Shown piece by piece: positions 14,101-25,600 of a stretch of 64,000 nucleotides of DNA (position 1 is its first letter; each line of letters begins with the position of its first letter). Under the pieces are notes generated by a model, which was given only the letters and a program-made list of their open reading frames with translations, searched no databases and was not told the DNA's origin. Position numbers and translations under genes: made by a program. The stretch lies in assembly GCA_034359265.1 (NCBI GenBank), contig CP136898.1:4280501-4344500 (forward strand). Direction: 5' to 3'. The DNA is from Canna indica (Eukaryota > Streptophyta > Magnoliopsida > Zingiberales > Cannaceae).

Positions 14101-14596
14101 ACCAACCAAGACTACCACTCAGTCAGTAACGGCTGAACAGAAATCACCCAGTTCATCCACCAGTGGACCAAATACAACTGTTGCCCCCGAGAACTCTGCA
14201 GAAGCTCCTACATTGGAGAAAAAATCTCAATCAGAACCAACCTCACAACCAACACCACAGCCACCAAAAGGTGATTCATCCGGCAGTGAACCAACCAACA
14301 CTACCACTCAGTCAGTAACGGCTGAACAGAAATCACCCAGTTCATCTACCAGTGGACCAAATACAACTGTTGCCCCCAAGAACTCTGCAGAAGCTCCTAC
14401 ATTGGATCAAAAATCTCAATCAGAACCAACCTCACAATCAACACCACAGCCACCAAAAGGTGATTCATCCGGCAGTGAACCAACCAACACTACCTCTCAG
14501 TCAAACTCAGTAACGGCTGAACAGAAATCCAATCAACCAGATTCAGATGGTTCGGCTACTAACCCGGGCAAAACTGCTGAATCATCTAAATACTAA
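11183..14596 (+). CDS. Phi-class glutathione S-transferase-like protein with long tandem-repeat C-terminal tail
   Basis: Three exons, 11183-11347, 11465-11522 and 12036-14596 (TAA), give 927 residues; phi GSTs are usually about 215. Residues 1-226 are the GST: thioredoxin-like half (KVYYGKPML...RVLACLYEK), ESRTICRYVSEKY, then the helical C-terminal half ending SSRPSWVKVVGMLKEFE. Exon positions match the three-exon phi plan. Against typical phi proteins, Leu19 sits where the catalytic Ser is expected. Thr64 sits where the cis-Pro of the VPAL/VPAF motif is expected, and the NPFGQ motif before it is missing (ATTMRAP). Glu75-Ser76 of the glutathione site is kept. So classical conjugation is doubtful; a binding or regulatory role is inference. 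Residues 227-927 are low-complexity, rich in Ser, Thr, Pro, Lys and Glu, probably disordered. From residue 270 they consist of ten 63-residue repeats. The frame is open throughout, which suggests the protein is made. Confidence 0.85.
12620..14515 (+). repeat. Coding minisatellite: ten tandem 189-bp units in GST exon 3
   Basis: Units start at 12620, 12809, 12998, 13187, 13376, 13565, 13754, 13943, 14132 and 14321; the last is 195 bp (6-bp insertion). A partial eleventh begins at 14516. Each 189-bp unit is exactly 63 codons, starting (A/V)EQKS and containing EAPTLEKKSQSEPTSQPTPQ. Differences are few and patterned. Units 1/3 and 2/4 alternate (ARKN...DLSG...SVM versus AHKN...DSSG...SVT), giving a 378-bp higher-order dimer. 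Units 7, 8 and 9 share APEN and PTK or PTN and look like a triplication. Confidence 0.97.
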
Positions 14597-15001
14597 GCAA
14601 GCACCTTGAAGGTTTATCAGTAGTTTATCAAACAATAAATAAGACTCAGCACTTCAATCCAGTATCTAATCAATCTAGTTGGAAGAGTTCCTTCACAGAT
14701 GATCCCTGGTAACATGCAGATCCTAACGGATCAAAAGGGAATTCTATTCCATGCACTGCTTTGTCCCCTTCAGTTACTTTTCCTGTCTCTCCACCAGTTC
14801 GCAAGTTTCCAGAAAAACATCAGATGCATAGTTGATCAGATCTATGATCTTTTTTCTTCTGAAAAGCTTTGCTAGAGATGTTCCTGTTGTTATTACTTTG
14901 TTGAATGATTGAGAGTCCATATCTACTCATCTACTCTACTGGTTCTCTTCAATTGGAACTATTTATGTTGTCTAAAATTTTAGATAAGTAAGAAACCTAT
15001 A
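14597..15001. other. GST 3' flank
   Basis: No gene. AATAAATAAG shortly after the stop (about 14634) is a plausible polyadenylation signal for the GST transcript. Confidence 0.45.
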
Positions 15002-15385
15002 CCTACATCATGCTTAGGAAGATGTGTCAACAAAAACAACACTAATAAAGATATAAGAGCCCAGCTTGAACTTAAATAAGAACAAAACCTTCAAAGCATC
15101 AAAAGTAGTAAACAACACAATGTGAGGAACATGAAAAAGAACCTTTATTCTTTCAAACAATGTGTTAAAAACATAAGAAATAGATTTTATATCATCAATG
15201 TTAGGATAGGATAACGAAAGATAAAAAATGAGAGTGAGAGTTGGATAGGATTTCTTCTATCACAAGTACACGAGATACGACATCATTTTTATGTTCTTCT
15301 CATCAAGTACCAAAAAACAAGAAACTAAAATCCTACATCATGCTTAGGAAGATGTGTCAACAAAAACAACACTAATAAAGATATA

Positions 15386-16678
15386 GGTGCTGCTTGGTTA
15401 GCGAAAACTATTTTCTGGTTTGATTTCTAGTTTTCGGTTTTCTGAAAACGCATTTGGTTAATGAAAACAACATCAGTTTTAGCTAGTTGAAATCAGTGAA
15501 TATTTATTTGGTTATAAAAAATAATATTAATTTTCCTTGAACATTTTTAGTAGTAATTAAATGTTTAGTTAGTTTACAAAATTAAATGTTTGCTAATATG
15601 ATTATAAAATATTTATATGATTTAATTAATTAGGTTATTGGTAATTTAAGATTTTTTTGTTTAATTAGATATAAAAATTAATTAATAGTTATCATAAAAT
15701 TTCAAAAAAAATAAGTCCAATGGTCTAAAATTAGTTTTGATTAAATTATAAATAGATCAACTCTAAGAAAATTTAGTTATTTAAAATTTGGGTTTGAGTC
15801 TAGGGATGACAATTCAAATTGGTTAACCGAACCGCAAAATCCGGTTTTGGATAGTGGATTTGTGGTTTGGTTTCGGTTTCGGATAGTAAAAACAAAAAAC
15901 CGTTTAAAATCAGTTCGGTTTCAATTATCGGGCCGCGGTTAACCGGTAACCGAAACCGGTTATATATTCGGTTTCGGTTATCGATTTTTTGCGGTTAACC
16001 GGTATCCGAAATCGATTTTGTTCTTAATCTTTGAACCGGTTATCCGTTTACTACCGGTTTTTTACGGTTAACCGGTATCCAAAACCGATTTTGTTATTAA
16101 TCTTTGAATCGGTTGTCCGTTTACTACCGGTTGACCGATTAATAAACGGATAACCAGTTCTATCCAAATCGAAAAATTTAGTTTCGATTATCTGTGAATA
16201 ACCAAAACCGAGCCGGTTTCAGTTTCGAATATAGACTTTTGAAACAGACCGATTTCGGTTAGCGGGTTTGGAAATCGGTTAACTCCCAAAAGTGCGGTTA
16301 ACCGAACCGTTGTCATCCCTATTTGAGTCAATTAGATATAAATTGGTTTAATTAATTTGTAAATTTAAGATAATAGTTTGAGTTGAAAATGATGATTTTT
16401 GTTTTTAAAAATTAGATAAACTTTGATTTATTTTTAAATTAATTAATTTTATAAAAAATATATTTATAATTATAAAGTTGTCACCACATTTTGATAACGA
16501 AACCGACAGTCTCGAAATCACAGAAAACAACATTATGATGTTTTCATTTTCATTAAGAAAACGTTTTTCGATTCAGTTTCATGAAAACGCTGAACCAAAC
16601 ACGTTTTCGTAAGCAGTTTTGGTTTCAGTTTCACTGAAATTATGAAAACAGACTTGATTTCACTAACCAAACAGGCCC
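15386..16678. mobile_element. PIF/Harbinger-like (Tourist-type) non-autonomous element
   Basis: Imperfect terminal inverted repeats: the left end starts GGTGCTGCTTGGTTAG, and the reverse complement of the right end starts GGGCCTGTTTGGTTAG. It is flanked by ATA direct repeats (15383-15385 and 16679-16681), confirmed by the empty site in copy A. A 3-bp duplication and this terminus fit Tourist/Harbinger, although ATA is not the usual TWA. No ORF. It carries a nested hAT element. Confidence 0.75.
15801..16321. mobile_element. Nested Ac-like hAT non-autonomous element (521 bp)
   Basis: Both ends read TAGGGATGACAA inward and are flanked by the perfect 8-bp duplication TTTGAGTC (15793-15800, 16322-16329), the hAT signature. 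The body is full of GGTTAACCG and CCGGTT motifs in both orientations, like the subterminal repeats of Ac-type elements. No ORF. It inserted after the Harbinger-like host element. Confidence 0.92.
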
Positions 16679-17107
16679 ATAAGAGCCCAGCTTGAACTTA
16701 AATAAGAACAAAACCATCAAAGCATCAAAAGTAGTAAACAACACAATGTGAGGAACTTGAAAAGGAACTTTTATTCTTTCAAACAATGTGTTAAAAACAT
16801 AAGAAATAGATCTTATATCATCAATTTTAGGATAGGATAACGAAAGATAAAAAATGAGAGTGAGAGTTGGATAGGATTTCTTCTATCTAGTGTACACGAG
16901 ATACAACATCATTTTTATGTTCTTCTCATCCAAGTACCAAAAAACAAGAAACTAAAATCCATCCCTTATCCTATCCTCCTTTGTCCCGTGAAACAAATAT
17001 GCCTAATAGCTTAAGCTTTTGAATGGAATGACATTGATCAAAAACTTCATATGGTATAGGGCGTCATGTGTTTGAATTTTGTCTCCGCTAACAATGTATC
17101 TCTACTT

Positions 17108-17527
17108 TTTTTTTGAAAAAGAGAAACCTGCATTCAATTCAAGAGGGATGAACATATTACAGGTAAATGAGAGAGGAGAAGAAAATTAGATGAACACAAA
17201 ACAACCTATTATTTCGTTCGAACCACACGAATCACTCGCATCGTGGAAGGCGCTTCCTTGGTGCTCCACTGATCAAGGTCCCAATGATTGGGAGTTAATC
17301 GGAAGAAGCCACGCCTCAAACGAATGAGAAGGATCTGCCAACCATCGATCACAAACCTGTCCCTTGCGCATGGGCGTGCCTGGCCCGGCCAGGCCCGAAA
17401 TTTTTCGGGCCGGGTCCGTGCCGCCCATGGGCGGGCCAGGCTCATTGCCACCTCTACATTGGACACTCCCAAGCTTGTCGCCTCCTTCCTTGCCTTGAGG
17501 CCTCTCGCCATCATTCAACACCAATAA
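17108..17527 (-). mobile_element. 5'-truncated LINE-like retroposon with poly(A) tail
   Basis: Perfect 15-bp direct repeats AATGTATCTCTACTT (17093-17107 and 17528-17542) flank a 420-bp insert. Its minus strand ends in CTCTTTTTCAAAAAAAAA, a poly(A) tail typical of plant L1 3' ends. A minus-strand reading frame ends near 17209 (...MRVIRVVRTK). The GC-rich stretch at about 17365-17455 (GGCCCGGCC, GGGCGGGCC, ending GCCACCTCTA) looks like a small hAT-type MITE inserted inside it. Confidence 0.75.
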
Positions 17528-17542
17528 AATGTATCTCTACTT

Positions 17543-19044
17543 GCTCCACAAGTTCAGTTTGAGTGGTTGAGCCAATCTAGTATAGCCCACCAGTATACAA
17601 GTAGGAGATTGTTAAAAATAGAGATGCAGAGATCATGTCTTATCAAACAACTTAAGCTTTTAGATGGAAATGACATTGATAAACGTGATAAACATTATGA
17701 AGTGCAATGTTACACTCTCAACTCCTCGAAGAGGGATAACCAAAGTTGTTTGAGCATTTTAAAAGAAAAAGCAAATATTCTTCTTTAGAAATGTTAGCAA
17801 TTCTAAGTACTCTACGTAATCCCATATTAAAAATGCTTCCAAATGAAAGAAACAAACTCACACTTTTCTTATCTCAAACAAATTAATAACAAAAACACAG
17901 ATACGAAATACAGGCTACAGCTAGTCCAGTTCTGCTTGAAGACTTTGAATTTTCCTTCTCAAGGTATTATCATCACTAAGAATAGAATACTAAACAAACT
18001 AATTTTTTTTGTCATTAACTACCAATAGCCAAAACAGCAAAGTGATAAAGTTGTTATCACAGTAAAACTTTTACTGGCTGTATGTCCTTGCTTAAACAAA
18101 AGTAACTAAGCATTAAAATCAGGATACTTAATCATTTTCAGAAAACAAGTAGAAAGACATAATTTTTCTTTTAATAAAGAAAGGAAAAGTGAGAAAAGTT
18201 ACCAACAAAATGAAAGAAAATTGTTTTAATGAGCAAACCTATATATTCCCTAACCTTTGTAGACTCGAACTGCGGCAGGCTTGATGTGCAGAGAATGTGT
18301 AAGTTGGTAACTTGGTATGTTGGACTTGGATTAGCAAAAAACATTTTGCAACTGGCATTCAAAGAATAGAACGTGCCAGGTTCTTTCTCTCTATCATCAT
18401 CAAGCTATTTGTACGAAATTTTATCTTTAAAGGCAACTCTTCAAATGTTCAATTGTCCTCCTATACCATAGCAATGGCCAATGCATCACTGATATCTTCA
18501 AAGGAACCACTTTCTGCACACAAATTCACTGTTTTAAGTTACCTTGTCCATTTCAATTACATAAAATCCTTGTAACTACAACTTCATTTAAGGGGATTAC
18601 TCAATAATGGTGTGATAAACCAAGTACCCATGAGCCAAATATACCTCAATAGTTGAAGGCAGTGATTCTTTCCCTAACTTTCATACTTAATCCTCCACAA
18701 CTTGCACTACTAGAATTCACATAGGCTGCTACGGGTCATTTGTGACGGCCGCTGTAGCCATTACAATTAGCAATGGCTTAGCCACAATCATAAGTTGCTG
18801 GCCAAATATTAGAAACATAACAATATATGCAACAACTTAAAGATGGTCACCTCGCGCCATTACATAATTATCTACAATGGTGTTGTGATGGCTGACTTAA
18901 GTCAGACGCATGCCCACGCCTCCCCTTATTGGAAAAGGAAAAGATTATATAAAGTGCAAAACTGTGCCCCAACTCTTGGCATTCTCCATGATGTCCATGG
19001 CATGACAGGAACACATTGGTCTACTGGTAATTCAACATCCTGTA
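17543..19044. other. CTU1 downstream flank, unassigned
   Basis: AT-rich, no complete gene. On the minus strand, about 18500-18460 reads GSFEDISDALAIAMV after an acceptor-like TTTGTGTGCAG, then stops. CACTACTAGAATTC at about 18708 resembles a CACTA terminus, but I found no partner end. Confidence 0.3.
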
Positions 19045-19257
19045 TTATTGTTCTGAGAATCCTCCCAGAAAAATACCATAGCTTTGATCAAACTCCTGAA
19101 AAGGAGGAGGCTTATATTTCTCGGTGTAATCAGGCAATTCCGTCATACAGTCATGGGCTGACCATTGACCTGCAGGACCTATCCCAGATGAAGCAGGGCT
19201 ATCTGTTCGCATCCAACCTGCAGGAAGACAAGAAGGGAAAAGCTCTGCTACAGCCAT
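19045..19257 (-). CDS. Possible small protein, 70 residues, unknown
   Basis: The ATG sits in an excellent context (CACCATGGC) and opens a 70-residue frame. The middle and end (QWSAHDCMTELPDYTEKY, then KPPPFQEFDQSYGIFLGG) look protein-like rather than random. I do not recognise the family. It lies about 370 bp past the CTU1 stop on the same strand, so it could instead be part of an extended CTU1 3' UTR or a gene remnant. A CCTGCAG acceptor-like site inside the frame leaves open that it is one exon of a spliced gene. Confidence 0.3.
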   Translation of the reverse strand: MAVAELFPSCLPAGWMRTDSPASSGIGPAGQWSAHDCMTELPDYTEKYKPPPFQEFDQSYGIFLGGFSEQ

Positions 19258-19628
19258 GGTGAGAGGTCTGCAGGAGGAAGGTCTTAATACTAACAGATAC
19301 AAGCAAAAATTAATAACGACCCACTGCAACAAACTATCCACATATCAACCACAGCATGTAGGCACACAAGAAAATGAAAGAAAAATTGGTCTTTTCCTTG
19401 GCATCATTGATGCTAGCTTGCATAAGAAACAACTCATGAAATTTTTGTTGCATGTATAAGATTTGATTTTCATATCCTCTTAATAAAATAAAAGAAAAAG
19501 GACAAGGAAAAGAGTTTTCACAGCCCTCATAAGTTCAATAAATATGTTCACTAGAGTTGGAAGGGATGTGGTGCACAAGACAGCATTCCAGTAATCTAAG
19601 TCCTAATTGTAATTTGGACAGAAATTAC

Positions 19629-22600
19629 TCAAAAATTCAGAGTGCCACATTGTTTGCTCTCTAGGTTAGAATCAGACACTTCCGTATTTGAATTTCTGTG
19701 CTCAACATGCTTCTTTACGCCATTGGAGCCTCTTGTTCTTCCAATACCAAGTTTTGGTAGACCTCGATTCAATCCTTCTAGTAAAAGGCATGCTTTACAC
19801 AATTTCTGTAATCCACATCGAAATTAATTAGACTATAGTTGGTAACACTGAACCAAGGAAAGAGACAAAGCAATCAAGAATAAGGTTGCACAATACATAT
19901 CTAGTTTTCTAAAAAATTTCATTATCTACTTTACCAACTACTGCAGCAGTATTTTGCTAAAATGTAGAGATACTTTCACATTAAAAAACATGGATAAAGG
20001 TGATGGTCATTAAAATTCAACTGACCGAGATAAACTAATATGAAATTTATTTTACATAAGTGCTGATTATGCGAAATAGGTAATACCAAAATAACAAGTT
20101 AAACATTCCAACAAAGGTAAACGTCAACCATATAATAGTCTGTATGCAAAACCTACATCCACTTCTCTATCAAATTATCTAAATACCCTGCAAGTCAATA
20201 TGACCCCACCACTCATTTTTTACTCTAATGTAGCCGAATTGTGTCCATCTCATACATGCATATGAAAAAACTATGTCCCAACCTTTTCAGTCAACAAACA
20301 GCAGAAATGGGATTAGCTTAAATAACTTAGTTCTCCGATGATCTATTCAGTATCCTACTCTATAATGTATGGCTACACAATGCACAACTTGAGTATCTGT
20401 AGAAGCATACTGGAACAACAATATTTATTGCCTTAAGTTTCTCTTTAAGCAATCTCTAGCAACTTTTTTTAATTAAAAATTGTATCCTTCCGTTAACAGG
20501 TACCTTTGTTATTAAATTCAGTTTAACATCGACAATTCAGTTAATCATGACATAACATATTAAGTAAAGTAATGAAAAAGAACAATAGAGAGAATGAAAT
20601 TGAAATAATGTATGAACTTAGTAGGACAGCACAAGAACATTATTATATAATACCTGACTAGAAATATAACCACAACGCACACATGTTCCTTGCTCTGGCA
20701 TTTTGGTTGATGTAGCTATCCTAAAATTCTCACCTGACTTAATGATGTCTAGTATAGCTCTCGGCCTGCAGAGAGAAATTAAATTAGATTGGTGGCACAG
20801 ATCTATAAAAGAATCACAATTTATGAATATACATTCGCTTTAGCCAAACAAATTTCTGTCTTGAAGTTAAGAATATGCAGAATTTACCTTATTCTTTCCA
20901 GATCTTTAATAAATTCACGAGCAAACCCACGATAAGCATTTGGCGAATAAATGCCTGCATCAAAGTAAAAATTCCTGATGAAATGATAGTATTAACTATT
21001 AAGTATTGAAATACATACACAAAAAAGAGTCATTCAGTAAGCCACAAGTTTCTCTGAACCATTAAATCATCAAAGGATAGAGTTTTATCATCTCTACCTG
21101 CATTAGCTAAAAATATCAGACATGGTTTCAAATACCGTACTATACCGCCCGGTATGGCCGGTATTTACCGGTTTTTGAAAAAACCGGTATACAAGATACC
21201 CCATGTTGGGCGATACCGGGTATCTCTGTAAATACCGTCCGGTATCGGCGGTATTTGATATCATACCGGGCTATACCGCCATTTGGGGCCGGGTTTAGCT
21301 TGTTTTAGGGGTTATATAAAGCCACCAAAACATATCTTTTACCCCCACTCACATCTCTACTCCTCTAAACTTTCAATCTTTCTCAAACTCTCTCTCTCTA
21401 ATCTCTACTTTCTTCATCTCCACCCCAAAACTCTGCTGAAATGGCGTTGTAATCTCAAGCCGACCCCGCATGTTAGCACGGTGTTCGGTTGGAGAAGGCT
21501 AACCACTGGCAATGCATCCACTGTAACATGATTTGTCGTGGTGGAGGCGTCACTCGATTGAAGGCACACTTGGCCGGAACATCCGGCGACGTCGTCAAAT
21601 GCCCCAAAGCACCGCCGGAAGTCCGACAGATGTTCAAAGATATGCTCACCAACAAGAACGAGCAGGGTCTTAAGAATGCAGCTCAACAAGCCGAGTTCGA
21701 CCGACGAGCTACCCAAGAAGTCGGCGGTGGCCATTACAAGGCTTGGGGTGGCGATGACGACGAGGATCCAGAACTTGAAGTCGGCATCCAAACTTCATTG
21801 GAGCACGCTACATTCGAACGAGATCAGATGTACTATCCCAGATCTCATTTTGAGTATGGGGGCGGCAGTGGCAGCGGTGGCACAAGCAACACCGGCTCGA
21901 CTTCGGCTGCCGGATCAATGGACCGAAGTGGTTCAATTCCCTCTGGTCCTCAAACTGGACGGAGTTCTAGCATGAGGGTACCTAACAGCAGAGGAGGCAT
22001 TTATGGATTCTTCACAAACCTCGGAGCAAGTGGTAGGAAAACTAATGTTAATGTTTCTGATCTTGATCCCATGGCATTTCCTCCTCCATCGGCAAAGCAA
22101 CCACGCATAGATGATGCTTGGGGCAAGACGAAGAAGTGGGAGTTGGGGAGAGACATCTTCAAATGGTTCCACTTCATCGAGATAATGTTAATGTTCCACT
22201 AAATCCACCAAGCACAAGAAGAAATCAAGAAGATTATGATTTCTCCTGCCAAGTATGAGCACTTCATCGAAATTATCTTCCGGAGATGGGATAATCAAAT
22301 GGGTTGTGACATACACATCGCAGGTATTTTTTATTTAATATTAGGAAATTATTTAAATTTAATTCATTATGCTTAATTACTTATTCATTATGCTTAATTT
22401 TTTATAAGGTATTATTTAAGTCTTGTATACCAATACAAATATGATCTTGGAACAGTCGATAGTTTGTTATATCCCCTCCGCAATGTCATACAACGAATGT
22501 TGGGATCCAACCGAGAAGCGGCACAAGCTCTCAATGAATCAAAATGGTTTCGAGATGCAACTGGCAATTTCGGAGATTCATTTGCAATCTCCATCCGAGA

Positions 22601-25600
22601 TACTATGGGTCCAGGTAGATAGAATTTTTTTGTCAATTTATTTATCAAAGATAAAATCCCGTTACTAATATTAATTTTAAATTTGTTGCGGTCGAATAGT
22701 GGTTGCAATTTGGAACCGAAACTTCAACTCTTCGAAAGATTACAACACACATCCTCTCACAAACAACATCATCAAGTGCATGCGAGATGAATTGGTCGAT
22801 CTTCGCCTTGATTCATACGAAGCCACGCAACCGCATTTCGTACGCCCGGTATATGTTCATTACAACATGCGACTTCGAATGTGGGCGTTACAGAACGAAG
22901 ATAGAGATATTTCACATGCAGATCCGTTCAATGTCGAGTTCGTCCAAGGTGATGCGGACCCAATAATTGATTGGTGGAATGCAATGGAGACTGACCCGCC
23001 TCTTCTTGATGAACCAGGCGAACCACCTCGGCCTTCACCAACTATATCTGATGCTATTGAATCTGAGAGCCAACCAGAAGACACGAACGGTCAAGATCTT
23101 GAGAGGGACATGACCTTTGCTCCCTTGGACTCTCAACGAGTTCGACAAGTAAGACGACGATCCACGTTCAACTCTCCATCTTCACAATCAAAGGGAAAGA
23201 AGAAGGCAGCACCTTCACCTTCAAAGGCAAAAGGCAAAGGTAGAGGCAAAGGGAAACGACCAATTGATCCTTTGGACGTGATTGCAGAAGCGGAAGAGGA
23301 CGAAGAAGACGAGCCCTCGGTTCATAGCAGTAGCAGCACAGAAGACGGAGGAGATGATGACGATGATAGAGCTAGGGGAGAAGACATCGTCGTGCCATCA
23401 ACACCGGCACTTGTCGATCTGTGGACGAATGAGCAATACTTCGACCACTCCACCCAAGATCAAGATCACGGTGCGAGAACCGAAGGAACAACTAAGGTGT
23501 ACGAGAAGAGAGGCCGGCGTCGAGAAGGTGGACCGACAACTTTGCAAGATTACCACCACGATATGATGAGTAGCTTGCAAGAAGTTTCTGAATCAACCTA
23601 CTCTGTATCAAGTACCTACTCAATTGATGATACATGGACTAGTTCTTGAACTGCCAACAAAGAAACACTGATGGGTATATGGTTTAATGGATACCAAAGC
23701 ATGATGGCATGGGATCATTTCCAGATATGGGCATTGGAGACTTACGGTGTTGACCTTAGTCGTGTATGTCCCCAAGATATGTACGAGTACGACGGACCTC
23801 ATTTGTCCGCATTTTAAACATTGTATTCATGTATTTGACATTTGAATCTTAAATTTAAGTATTTTCTTGATCAATTATGTGTTATTGGAGTTATTTTTAA
23901 CAACAAAATAAAATATTAAAAAAATCTGTCGGGTATGCATTTTTCGTACCGGCCCGTACCGTATGTCGGTATGGTACAATACCGGTACATACCGGTACAT
24001 ACCGGTACATACCGGTACCGGTATTTTAAACCATGATATCAGGTACCATTGAGGTGTTTTCCTTCTTGAGTGCATATATGACATGCATTTTTTTATGGTA
24101 ACCTAATTGATCACTGTACTAAAGCAATAAATGTAGAAGGAGAGACCAAAGTACTGAAAGCATAAATGCCCAATGCTTCGTTGGTCACAGCCCAGAACTG
24201 TAAGGTCAAATAATATTATTCACTGTGCCAGCATGCAAAATCTGATGCCAAGTCAAATATGCAGTCTCGGTTCAAATAGAACCATGACCCATCACCCATT
24301 ATCACATTCACAATGTGAACCCAGTTACTAATTTGGAAGTACCGGTATTGCTAATACTTTAATCTTCCTAATAGGTCACATCAGGTCTATATATGCATTC
24401 TGCTTCTAAAAGAGACAAGGTAATAAGCTGTGCAAGTATAATAAAGAGAGAGAATGAGATATTACATTCAGTGGAGAAATAATCCAGCTTTTTGAAGTAT
24501 GCATACGTTACACTTTGTTAAGGTATGGTTAGCTTGGTAGTTTGACGCAAGAAATAGTAGCTCAAGAATTATAGAATAAGACCATGTATTAATAATATTC
24601 CACTGTAAAGGATATATAACAATCTCTTTTTCATACGAGTATTTGAAAGGCTTGCATCTTGGAATAGGTCCATCTTCACCTGTAGTTATAAAAGTACATC
24701 TACTCAACCTAAAAGATCAAAAGTGCAAACTGTGAACATTCTTCACATAGAACTTTGAGCAGTAAATCAAATCTGAAAATCATACAACCGTGCAATGTCA
24801 CCCCGTAAAATATTCAGAAGAACAGTCTCAGCAATATCATCTGCATTATGACCAGTAACAATTTTATCTGCTTCCATTAATGCGGCACCTCGATCTAGAG
24901 CCTGTAGGAGCCAAGAAAGCCTAAATAGTGCATAATCACAAGATAGACTATTGATATATGGTGTAAAAGGAGCATGAAAAGAATATGCAATTATCTTCCA
25001 GGATTCAACTTACAGAATTGTCAGAACAAGTGAAAGTTGAACTATAATAGATATAAAGCTTAGCAAGCAAGAATAGCATTACAAGAAATAAGTATTTGCA
25101 ATGCTTACTCCACCCAAGGAAAGCTATGATACCTGACGACGAAATACTCCACAAAAAGTACAATTATTCTTTAGGCCTATTGTCTTCACTATCTCATCCA
25201 TTGTCCAACCGTACAAATCTTTATAAGAAACCACCTTCAGTGGCAGTCCATACTGCAAAATAAATGTAAATATATAGATATTTATATACAAAACTGATAG
25301 ACGAAATTTGTTGAAAGTTTGTCTAGCAATTTTTTCTTCTCCATCTATGCTAAATGCAAGAGATGGGAGCAGGAAAAGGTAGAAAAGATGGGACAATTTG
25401 TTAATTTTTCAGCCTAAAATCTAAAGTGAAGTGTATAATGGTGCATCCAATGATTAATATGCAGTAGTGATCTTTAGGGGAAAAGGGGCATAGGTATTCA
25501 TACAATGATAAAATGCAGATGCGCACTCACACTTATGTACCTTGCAAGAACTATGGCAGCATGCGACAGCAATGCATACCAACAGCTGGTTTTAAGCACA

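Larger units (their letters stand above)
15002..16959. repeat. 330-bp tandem duplication; second copy interrupted by a transposon
   Basis: Copy A is 15002-15331. Copy B starts at 15332 with the same CCTACATCATGCTTAGG and, once the insertion at 15386-16678 and its site duplication are removed, runs to 16959. The copies differ at few sites. Copy A preserves the empty target site AAGATATAAGAG of the insertion in copy B. The duplicated unit shows no coding potential. Confidence 0.9.

Noticed and set aside
18708..18780. CACTA-like terminus CACTACTAGAATTC
   Set aside because: No partner end or 3-bp duplication could be located.
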